Shown: positions 24,201 through 38,624 of the stretch, piece after piece | Layout: each line of letters begins with the position of its first letter | Position numbering within the stretch: the first letter of the stretch is position 1 | Origin: Pterois miles | Taxonomy: Eukaryota; Chordata; Actinopteri; Perciformes; Scorpaenidae | Assembly (NCBI GenBank): GCA_947000775.1 | Contig: CAMQGK010000001.1 | Coordinates: 6,988,001 to 7,052,000, forward strand | DNA: 64,000 bases | Direction: 5' to 3' | The notes under the pieces: model-generated | Databases searched by the model: none | What the model was told of the DNA's origin: nothing | Seen by the model: only the letters and a program-made list of their open reading frames with translations | Made by a program: the position numbers and the translations under genes

Positions 24201-27200
24201 CACCTTTGAAACTGAAGCGACAAAAAAAAAATATTAATTATAAAAAATAGGATTGCTGCAGAGGAAAATGACAAACTAAACCTATTTTTGCTCAGTATTA
24301 AAAAAGCATGCCCAAGTGATGGAAATAGCACAGATGTTACCGTTCACACCGACCTGAGCAGTGTGTATTGTCTCTTCTGGATCCGTCTGACTGTCCAGGG
24401 AGACCAGGCTCTGCTGCTTGTCCTGCAGCCAGGCTCTGGTGTTTTCTCTCACGGCCTCATAGTCCTTCAGCTGACCCTCCAGAGCACACTGCCCCTCAGC
24501 CTGGTCCAAGGCTTGTTTAGCATTTTGCAAGACTCTCGTCCACTGTTCCTCAGCCACTCTCACTTTTTGTTGAAGCTCTTGTTTTGTGGGTTCCTCGAGG
24601 TCCTGACCGCACAAATTCTGGCTTTGTCTCCTGAGCTCCCGGAGTTTCGAGTCTCCTTCAGTCTTGGAGCTCATAATGGCCTGGGGATAAGACACTCTTT
24701 TAGACCAGATGCAACATATGTGAGTATTAAAGATGTTACTCGCCGATGAATTTGTGAAAATATTAAACAAAAAAACAAAACAAGGTAATTTGTCCCTAAA
24801 ACACGCCCCATCAGCTCACCTGAGCGGTGTGCAGTCTGTCCTCAGCTTTGGTTTGGCTTTTCAGGGAGTCCAGTCGATGCTGGAGGTCCGTGAGCCAGCT
24901 GCCAGTGTCCTGCTGCTGGGTGTCAAATTCTCGCAGCTGAAAAAGAAAAGATGATTGTACTATGGTTTCAAATGGATCAATTAAAACTGTCCTCCAACAG
25001 GATGGGGGGGACTGTATGGATAAAAAGAGATACTGTATTGCCTAAAAAGAGACAAAAGAAAACAGTTGCGTGATGCAACCCGATTTCTGAATCGGTCAGG
25101 ATTTTAAAACTCCTGTAGTCTGAGCTCAGCTAAAGTCTTTCTGGATAACATTGAGCTCTCTCACCTCCATCGTTCTCCTCTCAGTCCTCTGGCTGATCTC
25201 AGCTCCTGCAGCTGCTTCCACCTGTTTGGCAGCCTGCAGGACCGTCCTCCACTGCTCCTCCGTGTCTCTGATGGTCTTCTGAACATGGACTTTCCTGCCC
25301 TGGTCTGTGTCCTGGTGGTCACACAGACTCTGGCCTCGCCTCCTGAGGTTGTTTACCGTACGGTCACCTTCAGGTTTAGAGCTCAGGATTGTCTGCAAAA
25401 AAACACACAACACACACTAAATATAATATTCGATTCATTCAAAATTTATTTCCATTTAAAAACTGAAAGGTGCCTGAGGAAAGGTCACGCTGTTATCCAG
25501 ATAAAGGGTTTATGTTCTTTACAGTGGTCGTTGTCTCAGCTCAGCTCCACATTGTCAGAAGTGGTTTCTGAGTTTAAGATGTACTTTGTCTGGCTCAGCT
25601 GTACTTGGACTCAGTCAGGCTTGAAGCAGGTTGCTGACCTAACCTAACCTAATGTTGATGTAATATTGTAGCATCTAATCTTATGCAGAGTTTTCTGGCT
25701 TTCAAATCTTGTGGAGAGGTCCAAATTCTGCTTTAACACAAAGTTCATTTCAATCACCAATATTTCTACAATTCCCAACACCAAGAATGTCTTCATCTGG
25801 AAAGAGCCTCTGTCTTACACTTTTTCTTGACAACTGTTCATCTGACTGACTTCATACTTGTGGGGTGTATTGCTGGACCTGAGAAAATACAGTGTTGAGT
25901 GTGAGCTTTCGAGATCAATGGGACATTCTAGGCCCTATTCAGCAGCAGGAAATAAGGCCACAATCAGGGGGTAGTGCTTTCCTGAAGCATAGGAACTGTC
26001 AGGGTGGAGTTAGCAGTGAAGAGCATCACTGGTTGGCCAAACACCCAAGGACATACGGCAGTATTGATTTAGGACCATTTTAGGACAAGGGGAGAACATT
26101 TCTGAAAGTGAAGTTAAGCTTCGGCTTGCTTTCCGCGAGGATGGCTGCACAGACATGAGCTGATGTGAAATCATGATGAGCAAATGTTTGGCTCTTTTCT
26201 ACTCTGTGAAGGTTTCTCCTCACGGTAAACCAACATTCTCAAAGCCCCTCCACATCTATGTAGTTTCAAAAATTTGGATGTATGCTGACGTGCGAAAACC
26301 TAGTACACGTAACCGGACGAAGGACCGCGTCTGACGGTGTGACGTCACTTTGACCATGAGGACACTCAAATGGACACGTACATTATTTTGTGTATGTTTC
26401 ACGGTGGTCCCATTCTAAAGAACAAATAAATAACCCTCAAACACTCAACAGATGATTAACTGTGGAGACGCTCTCCAGCGTTTATTTTCAATGAGCTGAA
26501 ACAAACCTGAGCTGTGTGATGTCTCTCGTCAGGTGGTGTGTGGCTGCCCACAGACTGAAGCCTCTGCTGTCTGTCTCTGATCCAGGACTGAGTGTTGGTA
26601 CTCTGAGCATCAAAGTCGTCGGAGAGACTTCGCAGCTCCGCCTGCCTGGCGGCCTGCTGAACGGCTCTCCACTGCTGCTCTGCGTCTTTCACCAGGTGCT
26701 GAACCTCTGGTTTCCTGCTCTCCTCCAGATGCTCACACAGACCTTCACCTTGAGTCTTCAGGTCCAGCACCTTGGACTCTCCCTCAGGTCTGGAGCTCAT
26801 AACAGCCTGAAAGTAAAGATGTGTTGGAAGTTAGAGATCAGAAGACTTCTCTCCAACTGCAAACTCACTGGTTGACACTACTGGATATGATTATTCAATC
26901 AAACGTGAAGTGCAAAAAGGACCAATTAAATGTTCCTAAGATAGCAGAATTAACTCTGATCACAAAAACTGATAAAATATAATAATGTGACATGAATCCT
27001 TCACCTGGATACAGCTATGAGCATTTATCAGTTTTATTATTTTATCAGATCTACGGCTTGAAAACACTCAGAGTACTATTGGCAAAATTACAAAGGCTTA
27101 TGCAAAATGTCCTGCAAATCTGGTGATGCATTTTCTAAATCTCATCTAAATTGTTTTCACTCATCTTTGTGACTTGAGAACAGGTGGAGAAAAGGTTTTA

Positions 27201-30200
27201 CCAGGATAATATTTCTAAGTTACTTCTCACCTGGGAAACAAAAGAAATGTGTAGCAGGAGAATCTATTGTTTTCTGTCAGCATCTATTTTTGTCTTTGTT
27301 GTTGTAATACTTATTTTGGCCACAAGAGGCTTAAATGCACCACTGCCTCATGTTCTAAACATGACTGAAAGCAACAAATTTAGAGAAATGATCCTAACAA
27401 AACAGCCATAAGCACAAAAGAGAAAACAGTGGAGATCAGACTTTTTAAAATTATACTTAATTAAACGTTACAACCTCTGATTTTCAAGCCAACCCTGCCT
27501 GGTGAACTCACCTGTGCGACCTGTAACCTTTCTTCACAGAGCATGTGGCTACCGAGAGACAACAGCTTCTGCTTCTGCTGTCTGATCCAGGACTGGAGGC
27601 TCTCACTTTGGGTTTTGAAAGCATCAAAGTCCCGCTCCGTGGCAGCGTCAGCCTCTGCCTTGTTCAGACCCTCCTCAGCAGCCCGCAACACTTTCCCCCA
27701 CTGCTCCTCAGTTTGTTTGACTGTGTCCTGAACCTCTCGCCTCCTGCTCTCGTCCAAACCCTGGTTGTCACACAGACTCCGGCACTGTCGCTTCAGATCC
27801 TGGAGCTTTGAATCTCCATCAGACTTGGAGCTCAGAGTAGCCTGACGAGAATAAATACCCCTTTAGGAGACCACTTTATCCTCAAAAAACAAGCCTTCAC
27901 AAGCTGTCCCACACATTCTCAACTAACACACTTTTTAACCATTTTAAACTTACTTGTGCAATCTGGAGCTTTTCTTCGACTTGCATGCAACCACCAAGCA
28001 ACAGCAGGTTCTGCTCCTGGTCTCTGATCCAGGACTGAACATTTTCAACGTGGGTTTTGATGGCATCTAAGTCCTTGTCTAACAGCGCTTGTGTTTCTGC
28101 TTTGGTGAGGTTTTCCTCAGCTGTCTGCAGAGCCGTCCTCCACTGCTCCTCTGTTTCTCTGACCGCCTGTTGAACCTCCTGTTTCATGCTCTTCTCCAGC
28201 TCCTCCTGCTCACACAGACGTCCACTTTGTCTTCTCAGGTCGTCCACTTTGGAGTCTCCCTCGGGTTTGGAGCTCAGGATGGCCTGGTGTCAACATGGGA
28301 AAAACAATGAAAATAGATATTAGTGATGCTTACGGAGTGGCTAATGAAATTGATTGAAATGATTGAAATGAAGGACATTCATAGTCCTCAGAGGATAAAG
28401 GTTCCCAATGACTTGGACGATCCATGACCTTTTCCTCCTTCAGACTCAGCTGAACTTTGTATGGAAGCCCCGAGAGGCAAGTGAGGAAAAAAAAATCTTG
28501 TGATTCATTTTCTATGTGTGATCTAAACTGTGGAGGAGCTCTTGTTCACAAATACTGACTGAACTTTCCTCAGCCATGGAAATATAAATAAATATTTGAA
28601 TCCTTCATTTTCTTGTTTTGTCAAGTGAAAAAAGAAAAAGCTTTGCCAGGATAATTTTTAAATGACTTTTTGGGTCATTTTTTAAGTATTTGTTTTTGTA
28701 ATACTCACTTTTGGTCACGTTCTAAATATGAGCAGAAGGATTCATGATTTGTTCCAAGTGATTAAAAAAAAAAAACAAAAAACTTTTTCATCTGCCAAAA
28801 CTTTTTCACTTTCTCTTCGCCTGTTTTCATAAATAAATAAATAAATAAATGATCCTGGCAAAGCAAATCCTTATTTCTCCACCAGATTCACTGATTAATT
28901 TCTTTTCTTACTTACTTAACTTAGAAAGGGCCATGCATCATCAAGGCGTCATCAGTTACACTGTGCATGTGTTATACCCAGTGGTCTTCATGTTGTGGCT
29001 GATTGGAAACCTTTTCTCCACCAAAATATAATGATTGTTCATTGCTCAACACCCCACCCCTCCAAAAATTTCATTCAAATCCTTTGCAAACTTTTGGAGT
29101 AACAGACAGACAAACAAACCAACCCACACCAGTGAAAACATGACCTCCTTGGTCTTAGCAGAGGTAAAATATGTCAATCACTCACCTGTGCTTTGTGTTT
29201 CATCTCCTCTGTCTGGGTGTCCCTGTCCAGGGAGGTGAAGGGTTGCGCAAGGTCAGCTATCCAGGTCCTGGTGCTCTTAGCCTGGGCATTAAACTTGTCA
29301 AACTCCCCCTGCAGGGCGCTCTGGGCGTCTGCCTGCTTCTGCAGCCGGCCTTCCAGGTTTCTGTAGCGTTGTATCAGGTTATCGCCGTCCTTCAGGAGGC
29401 TTTCAGCTCGGACGCCTTGTCTGCGTACTGAAGCTAACAGCTCACTGAGGGTCTCGGCTCGGCCGCTGTCGCAAGGAAGGCAAGTTGAGGAGAGGTTTTA
29501 AAAACAACAGGCTGTGCTGTTCATCAGACATAAAGTCAAGATATAAAAGACACATGAAAAGACAACGCAGTGAGACAGAAGATGTACATGACAAATGGGA
29601 AGGACAAAAATCTTGTGGTGAATCTGTATTCTGGAGATTAACCGATTTAGATTAACAATTTAGATTATTTTAAATATGTAGCCTACCAACACCAATAAAA
29701 TATTAATAACTAACCAATAGATGCTTCTCAAATTCTGCAACTCACCACAGTGAGACAATTTAATGGCATGTTTGGTAGCAGTATAATATTGCAGCACAGA
29801 CATGTTTTACAGGCTGCATGTTTTGCAAGTTTAATATAATGTTGAATTGGTGTTTTTATTAAAAATGATTACGTATAATATTCTAATTGCCAGTGGAATG
29901 ATTTACTGAACAATTACTGTTGTCTGACAGTAAAAATTGTAAAATAAGTTTCACAGGTAGCGCTTCATTTTACAGGTATGGAAATTTCATAAGTATGTGA
30001 TAATTTGCAAGTAAAATATTTGAAATATCTTTGAAATTACTGCCAGATTACCCAAATATTTACATCAAAATTTAACGAAAATTACTACAACATTATTTAC
30101 TAATTTTATTCTGCTATTTATCAATGAGCAGTAATAAATGGCTGGTAATTTATTACATTTCAAGGAAAACAATACAAAGTTAATTGATAGGCACAATTGC

Positions 30201-33200
30201 AAATGCTTTACTTCCACATCCTCTGGTAGGAAGATAGTAATTACCAAATAACTTCCACCAAAACCCTACCCCAACACTAAACACATAAAGTGGCCTGCTC
30301 TATAGAAGTTAGACAGAAACTAGTCAAAGTTAAACTGGCACGATCAGCTGAAGTTAGACAGAAACTAGTCAAAGTTAAACTGGCACGATCAGCTGAAGTT
30401 AGACAGAAACTAGTCAAAGTTAAACTGGTACGATCAGCTGAAGTTAGACAGAAACTAGTCAAAGTTAAACTGGCACGATCAGCTGAAGTTAGACAGAAAC
30501 TAGTCAAAGTTAAACTGGCACGATCAGCTGAAGTTAGACAGAAACTAGTCAAAGTTAAACTGGCACGATCAGCTGAAGTTAGACAGAAACTAGTCAAAGT
30601 TAAACTGGTACGATCAGCTGAAGTTAGACAGAAACTAGTCAAAGTTAAGATGCAACGATCAGCTGAAGTTAGACAGAAACTAGTCAAAGTTAAGATGCAA
30701 CGATCAGCTGAAGTTAGACAGAAACTAGTCAAAGTTAAACTGGCACGATCAGCTGAAGTTAGACAGAAACTAGTCAAAGTTAAACTGGTACGATCAGCTG
30801 AAGTTAGACAGAAACTAGTCAAAGGTAAACTGGCACGATCAGCTGAAGTTAGACAGAAACTAGTCAAAGTTAAGATGCAACGATCAGCTGAAGTTAGACA
30901 GAAACTAGTCAAAGTTAAGATGCAACGATCAGCTGAAGTTAGACAGAAACTAGTCAAAGTTAAACTGGCACGATCAGCTGAAGTTAGACAGAAACTAGTC
31001 AAAGTTAAACTGGTACGATCAGCTGAAGTTAGACAGAAACTAGTCAAAGTTAAGATGCAACGATCAGCTGAAGTTAGACAGAAACTAGTCAAAGTTAAGA
31101 TGCAACGATCAGCTGAAGTTAGACAGAAACTAGTCAAAGTTAAACTGGCACGATCAGCTGAAGTTAGACAGAAACTAGTCAAAGTTAAACTGGTACGATC
31201 AGCTGAAGTTAGACAGAAACTAGTCAAAGTTAAACTGGCACGATCAGCTGAAGTTAGACAGAAACTAGTCAAAGTTAAGATGCAACGATCAGCTGAAGTT
31301 AGACAGAAACTAGTCAAAGTTAAACTGGTACGATCAGCTGAAGTTAGACAGAAACTAGTCAAAGTTAAACTGGCACTATCAGCTGAAGTTAGACAGAAAC
31401 TAGTCAAAGTTAAACTGGTACGATCAGCTGAAGTTAGACAGAAACTAGTCAAAGTTAAGATGCAACGATCAGCTGAAGTTAGACAGAAACTAGTCAAAGT
31501 TAAGATGCAACGATCAGCTGAAGTTAGACAGAAACTAGTCAAAGTTAAACTGGCACGATCAGCTGAAGTTAGACAGAAACTAGTCAAAGTTAAACTGGTA
31601 CGATCAGCTGAAGTTAGACAGAAACTAGTCAAAGGTAAACTGGCACGATCAGCTGAAGTTAGACAGAAACTAGTCAAAGTTAAACTGGTACGATCAGCTG
31701 AAGTTAGACAGAAACTAGTCAAAGTTAAACTGGCACGATCAGCTGAAGTTAGACAGAAACTAGTCAAAGTTAAGATGCAACGATTCAGTGTGTGTTCAGT
31801 GCCTGTTATGCAGAAGTCACATATAAGAAATGGATTTATAATTCATACCCCGCTGCCCTGACGTGAGTATTAGATATAAATGAGGTCATCTACTTGACAG
31901 TAAATTGGGGACCTAGGAATGAAGCGTTTGTAATCACGCCTATCAATTAACTTTGTATCAATTTCCTGGAAATGTATTAAAAAATTATCAGCTATTAATT
32001 ATCTGCTCTGGGAAATAGTGGAATGCAATTATTAAATAATATTTGGGTAATTTTTGAGGTAAATATTGGGGTAATTTCAAAGTAATTTCAAATACGTTAC
32101 TTGCTAATTATCACCTACTTGCCATGAAATTTGCGGACCTGTAAAAGAAAGTGTTACCGTTTTTCACTCTGAAAAATCAGTGTGCTGACGATCACCTCTC
32201 ATCCTGAAGCTCTTTGAGAAGACGTTTGACTTTGTCTGACTCCCCAGACTGTTTTTCTTTGTTCTGCAGCCACTCACGGAAGCTATCGTGTTGCTTCTGC
32301 AGACTACACAACAAAAGACCAAAAACATGTCTTAGTGGTACAATCACACATCACTTTCCTGCATTTTCTGAGATTCCTTGCTGCTCGGGGAACCAAAGAA
32401 GTACTTACCTGTTCAAGTCAGTGAGGAGAGGCTCCATTTGTTTCTGCCTGTTGAGGCAGTGGGCTCTGAATGTCTCCACCTCCTTCTGCTGCTCCGTCAG
32501 CCACTCGGTGAACTCAGAGAGCTGCTGGGGAGGAACCTGCTGGCTGCCTCTCTCCAGCTGACCTTTCAGCTGCTCCAGACGTCTCTCTGCATCCTTGGAC
32601 TTTAAGAAACCCTGTCGGATATAAGAGAAACTGTGACGACCCATCCATCACCCAACAATCTATCTGTCTGTCGGTGTGTTCATCCACTTACAGAGAGTCT
32701 TAGCAGGGATGTTTCCACATCTGTTCTGCTCTCAGGGTGCTCAAAGCACTCATTGACGGACAGCTGCAAGTCCTGGAACCATTCCTCAAACGACTGCCTT
32801 TCATCTGCAGAAAGATGAATAAATATTATCATCACATATGATCACAAAACATGATTCATAAATGTGACAAATAAAGACTTGACCTTACAGCTTTGTTGTA
32901 TATTGTCACCTCTCTCTACTGTTCTTTTCCATACAGATACCGTCTACTAATACGGGACACACAAAGTCCACACTGACCTTTGAGGACCTTGAGCAGGCCT
33001 TTGTCCCTCTCCTCTCTCTTCAGGTAGACCATGTCCTTGGTGCGGGAGATGGCCTCCCTCAGCCTGCTGCAGTCTACAGACAGCGCCTCCAGCACCTGAG
33101 GACTGGCCACACTGGAAACCAGAGCAACCTCCTTCAGTGCAGCCTCAGCCTGCTCCTCCTGAGCCTCCAGATCATCACACAGGTGCTGGTGAAAATCAAA

Positions 33201-36200
33201 CAGTGACAGTGATGGTTATTCTGGTAACGACAGAATTAGATTCAAAAGGACCTGAAAGGTTTAATTAAAAAAACTCAAAACCTATTTAAAGAATATTTTA
33301 ATTTCTTTTATGTATTATAACACCCTTAATTTATATTTTCATATCCCTAAGAGGGTACATAATGAGTTGAGTTTGACATTATCATACTAATGCTGTCATT
33401 ACTACCATGTGGTACTGTATTTTTCAGCAGATATCATTCATTCATCATCAACCTCTTATCCAGGGTCAGGTCACAGGGTCAACAGCTCCAGCAGGGGAAC
33501 CCAAACTTCACATTAACCAGCTCTGACTGGGGGATCCCGAGGCGTTCCCAGGCCAGTATAGAGATATAATCCCTCCACCTGGTCCTGGGACTTCCCTGGG
33601 GCCTCCTCCCAGCTGGTGCCTGGAACACCTCCCTAGGGAGGCGCCCTACAGGGGGGCATCCTTACCAGCAGACAGTTTTACCCTTTTTCCTTTTCAGCAG
33701 GTCAGCTCATCGCTGACGTCCAGGTGGGTTTTAACACGATAAAGACAGGTGTTTTGTTGGTGCACCAGTGCCGTAAAACAAGCGTTGTTAACTGTGTTGA
33801 AGCTAGCTCATATGAATGATTCATAATTGGTATGTTATTTGACAGCCTCATACTGGTGCTCAGGTTCAGGTATTTAGTTTTGTGCTAAAGGAATTGAAGG
33901 CCCGTCTCAAATACGGCAGTTGTGTTCAGTGACTGAAGCAAATAAAAGCCTGGGCTACTAATTACAGTTTTACAGTTCATCACGAGAGCAAAGCGCTAAT
34001 AACGATGATGCCATTTGACATATCATTTTGTGAAATTAAGAGCTCACTTTCATCCTTATAGTCCATCAAATCAAGTCAAAGGTTTTTAAAACCAAATCAG
34101 ATCAAACTGTGGAAAATGTCACTGAAGGTGTGGAGGGACATCACAGGAATCTACAGGAGGGTTTATGTGACTGAGGTGAGTTACAACATGTAACAGCTGT
34201 GTACCTTTATGTGGTCTTCGACCTTCAGTTGTGACGCATCGACATGACTGATCGAACACTGGATGCTCTCTATGGCTGACTGGCACTCCTCTATCTTCTC
34301 TGCGAGGTGTTTCTTCACAGCCATCAGCTCCTCAAAGACGTCGGTGCAGTCAGCAAACAGCTCCTTCACCTGCTCCATCCTCTTCCTCAGCTGGGTTTCC
34401 ATCACCTTATTCAAACATTGTAAAAAGGGCACATCAAGAAACAAACTCACACTGAATCTAGAAGCCAGAATACAGTACTACAAGCTTTGAATCTGGACAT
34501 CAACGTGTAAAAATAATGGCAGAAGGGAAAGATTGATCAGTGTTTTATCTCACCTGCAGCTCCAGAGGTGCTTCCTGACTCTGCAGCATCTCCTGGATCT
34601 CTACTGACTTCTTGTGGAAGTGCTCAATGTTCTCCTCATTAGCATGTATCTCATCCTACAAATAAATTAAAATCTCATCTTCCACATACGGATGATATAT
34701 ATGGGACAAAACAGAAGATCATGGATGACCAACCACCATCTCTAGTTCTTCTAACTGGAAGGAGTACCAGCACAGGAGCAAACGTAAAGTACTGCTGTGG
34801 ACCGGGGCAGCAAAATGGATTTTAGACACACAAAAAAAAAAAATCAATATCAATTAAAGTGTTCGCTATATTTAGAATATTTTCACCGCTTTACCTTGCT
34901 GTCAGACAGGGAACTAAAGCTGTTAACTATGCTGTCACCAAAACCACCAGACTGCATTGAAAAAAACGGTAATTTTACCTCACAGAACACAGGAGTTGCT
35001 GGTCTACTTCTGCCTTGATTGGTTAGTTTGTTTGTGTTATTGTGTGACTTTGGTGTTTTAAAGGATTAAGGCAGCGGTAGACCAGCAACTCCTGTGATCT
35101 TTGAAGTAAAATTACTGATTTTATTAATGGATTCTGGTGGCTTTGAAGGCAGCATAGATAACGGCTCAGTTCCCGTTAGAAACCACTGTCTGACTGTGAG
35201 GTAAAATGGTGAAAATACTCCAAATATAGTGCACGCTTAAACTGATACTGATTTTTTTAGGTGTCTAAAATCTGTTTGGCTACTGGGAGCGTACTGACCG
35301 CCATCTACTGCAGGTAACACACTCATACAATCCTACTTCAAAACATCCAAGCTATACATTTAAAGTGTCACAATGGCTGAAGGTTTTCCGTCGAAATCCC
35401 TAATGAACAGCCTGTTTTGGAGTTTGCTCAGGCTAGCAGTGGAAGCAATAATAATTGGACTTGTGTGGGAATCTTACCCTCATGGAAAGCACTTGTTGCT
35501 CGTTGTGGAAGGGATGGCTCTCGGCAAACAGAGACAGTTTGGCTCCTGCCCAGCCGTCCACCTCTCCCCCCAGCATCAGCTGCTTCTCCCACAGCTCCAG
35601 CGCCACCCGCAGGTTATCCACGTAGGCATCGGTCTTCTCTGTCACCTGCAAGGGCACCAAAAATCAACAATACTCAGTCACGATAAGCTGAAAACAGAAT
35701 TGATCCAATTAAACTAGGATTTAGTCCTTTTTTATACCTGCCCAATTGTAATTTAATTCTACTATTTCTCAGAGACAGAGCTGGAGATACTGTAATCTCA
35801 GTGGGTGGAGCCAAACAATGTGATTTATGTAGTAACTATATTTTTAGTGCCCTAGAATCAAAAGTTAAAAATCCTTCTTGGATCTGTCTTCTTCCTTGGA
35901 CCTGCTAAACCTACAGGTTTAGTAGAATATTGAAAAATATGTGTGTTTATGTTGACTAGTACACTACACACATGACACAATGATGCTTACATCCAGCCAA
36001 GTGTCCATGAGCGTGTCGGCCTCGGCTTCAAAGGGAGTCTCACTGCAGTCTGGGAACTTCTTCAGTTGGGACTGCAGCTGTCTGCAAACGCCCCTCATCT
36101 CCTCCATGTGCTGCCCAACACCGCCGAGCTCCTCCTTAATATCGCCGACCTGGACAGATATATGAACGTACAGTATACCTGAGCACACTGTGACTGATCT

Positions 36201-38588
36201 TATGGTGCCTTCAGATTGAACGCTGCTAAACAACAATATTAACGTTACTGTCTGAGCCTAGAAGCCACAGAGGCTAACAAGTTAGCAAGCTGGCAAGCTA
36301 GCTACTGGGTAACATAATGCAGGAAATGCAAAGGCATAATGACAGAGGAGAAAGAAGAGGTCATTGAGAATATCAACATTTTCCTCAGACATATTATAAA
36401 ATTACCAAGAAAAACAATATATGACTAAAATTACAATTTGAAGGCACCATTATTTCATAATTACAATTACATTTTCTCTGCATATACCAACACGTTCTCA
36501 CTCCCAATGCGTCAGCTTGGTCAGCGGCCCTACGCCTCTAACTATGATGCTCTACGTACCCCTCTAGTGGCAGTTTTGCACAACTCAATTTCCGCTTGTT
36601 ACATGCAATACACTGTCTTTGCAAAATAAACTTGCTTTAAATAATTCAACATTAACTTTTAGTTTTACACTTGACACAAACAGCAGCCTCCTGGGTGAAA
36701 GTCCTGTGTTTTTTACTGTATTTTCAAATTCAAGAAAGTAAAAACAAACAAAATCAATGAAACAAAATTATAGTGAAACTAGTTCAGTTCAGTTCAATTG
36801 TCTCACGAAAAAGGAAACCAAAAATTGCTCACGGTTTTTACACCAAAATCGAGGTTAGATACAGCTGCTGTGATTTATGTCAGATGCCAACATCCAGCTG
36901 TCTGCTCCAACAGGATGATCTCTCACCACTTCCTCCTAGAACTGCGCCAACCCGGACTTCAGTGTCAGCACAAGTTAAAGCAGAGATGAGTGAATGGATT
37001 GGTTAACAAGCAGGGGTGTGTTTGTGACAGGGCTGGGTGTGATGATATCCTCCTGTGGTAACAGATCACCTACAGTACATCACCCGACTTCCTCTTTTAC
37101 TCCCACAATAACTACGGCCACTCAGAGCGTCATAGTTTGACTTGTAGAGCCGTTGACCAAGCTGCTGCATTTGACGCCTTGGGAGTGAAAATGGGCTGGT
37201 AAGTCCAGTAAATACACATTTTAAATGCTGCCTCATCATTCATTAGCTGAAGCTGTTTTGATAATGTTTGTAAAGAACTGTTTTATAAATTAAGACGGTA
37301 TCTGATGCTTGATGCTCACACATAGTCAAAGCTGATTTTGTTGCATAAAGGAACTACAAATGCATTTCCTTGTGCTGTAAAAGGACAACAAATGAACCTT
37401 GAACTTTGCGTGTCCACACACTTTTATTATATGTGATCCAGCACATGAAGGACTTCTGCATGTAAACAGTTGCTGTTGTGGTCTGACCTTAGTAATAGTT
37501 CTCTGCAGGTTGTCCTTGCCCAGGTACGAGGCCTGATCATTGATGGTCTGCTCTGCTTTCTGCATGGTGTTGCTCAGGTGACTCCGGCAGCTCTGGAACT
37601 TCTTCAGCAGCTCCAGCAGGATATTACACTGCTTCTTCCTGACAGAGGAAGAAAATAACGTTTAAGGGATGTTTCACCTGCTGTAAGCCTCACATGCACT
37701 GCCTTTGGCCAATCGTAGCTATGAGTAGTTGTCAATAATCACCTCAGCATCTAAACAAATATCCTTCTGGCTAATATCACTGTTGTTATTTAAGTTACAG
37801 GGACTAGTGGGCAGAGGTCAGTGTGTTAGACAGGTGGTCAGCAGTCACTACTTCCTCGTGGCTTCATTTAGTTGTTCACCATTTATTTAGTTACATGAGC
37901 TGCCTAACTCACCTGTCAGAAAACGCTCTCTGAGTCTCCTTCCACTGACCCTCCAGCTCCTGAAGGAGTTGTTCTCCTCCTTCCTGTTTCTCTTGAAGAT
38001 CCTGGAGGTTCTGGAGCTCTGCATAGTGGGCCTGCAGCTGACCCTCCAAATCTGACAGGCCACGCAGTCTGGAAAACATTACAGGATTATAATCAAGACC
38101 GTATTTTAGAAAATCATATATCTAATCTTGCAAGGATATGTGAAACATCCCGTGTGTACAAACAGCAAAACTATGGTTCACTGTGCAACCTTTCACACTT
38201 GAATGAAAGGATGTCATTGAAAAAACAACCAGGAAAGGAAAAGAGCACACATTCAGATCTTAACCCTGAAAAACGAAAAATTACAACCATGATCCTTGTT
38301 TCGACCGCAGGAACTTTCTCCTTGAACTAAGAAGCTTCTGAGGGGCTGACTGTGTTTTGACTGCAGGGACCAGGGTCTAAATTAAGACATTTTACTCCCA
38401 AAAAAGGCCCTGGTTGGTGGGGTCGTACTGTCTGAAAGTGCAGGAACTTGGTCATATACACACACAGCACTGCTGTTTCAACTGCACCACTTAAGGAAGC
38501 AGTATGGACTTAGGACCATTTTAGGACGAGAGGAGAGTAATTCTGTTTGTTTGATAACATTAAAAGTAAAGTCAGGCTCTGCTGACTC

Positions 38589-38624
<36 letters not shown>

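Noticed and set aside
30303..31787. CRISPR-like array
   Set aside because: Units are contiguous with no variable spacers, and the DNA is vertebrate.
30277..31861. Long open frames on both strands (about 500 codons each) as genes
   Set aside because: They are produced by a stop-free 45-bp minisatellite whose period is divisible by three. They lie in an intron inside a transposon-like element and lack splice or start context.
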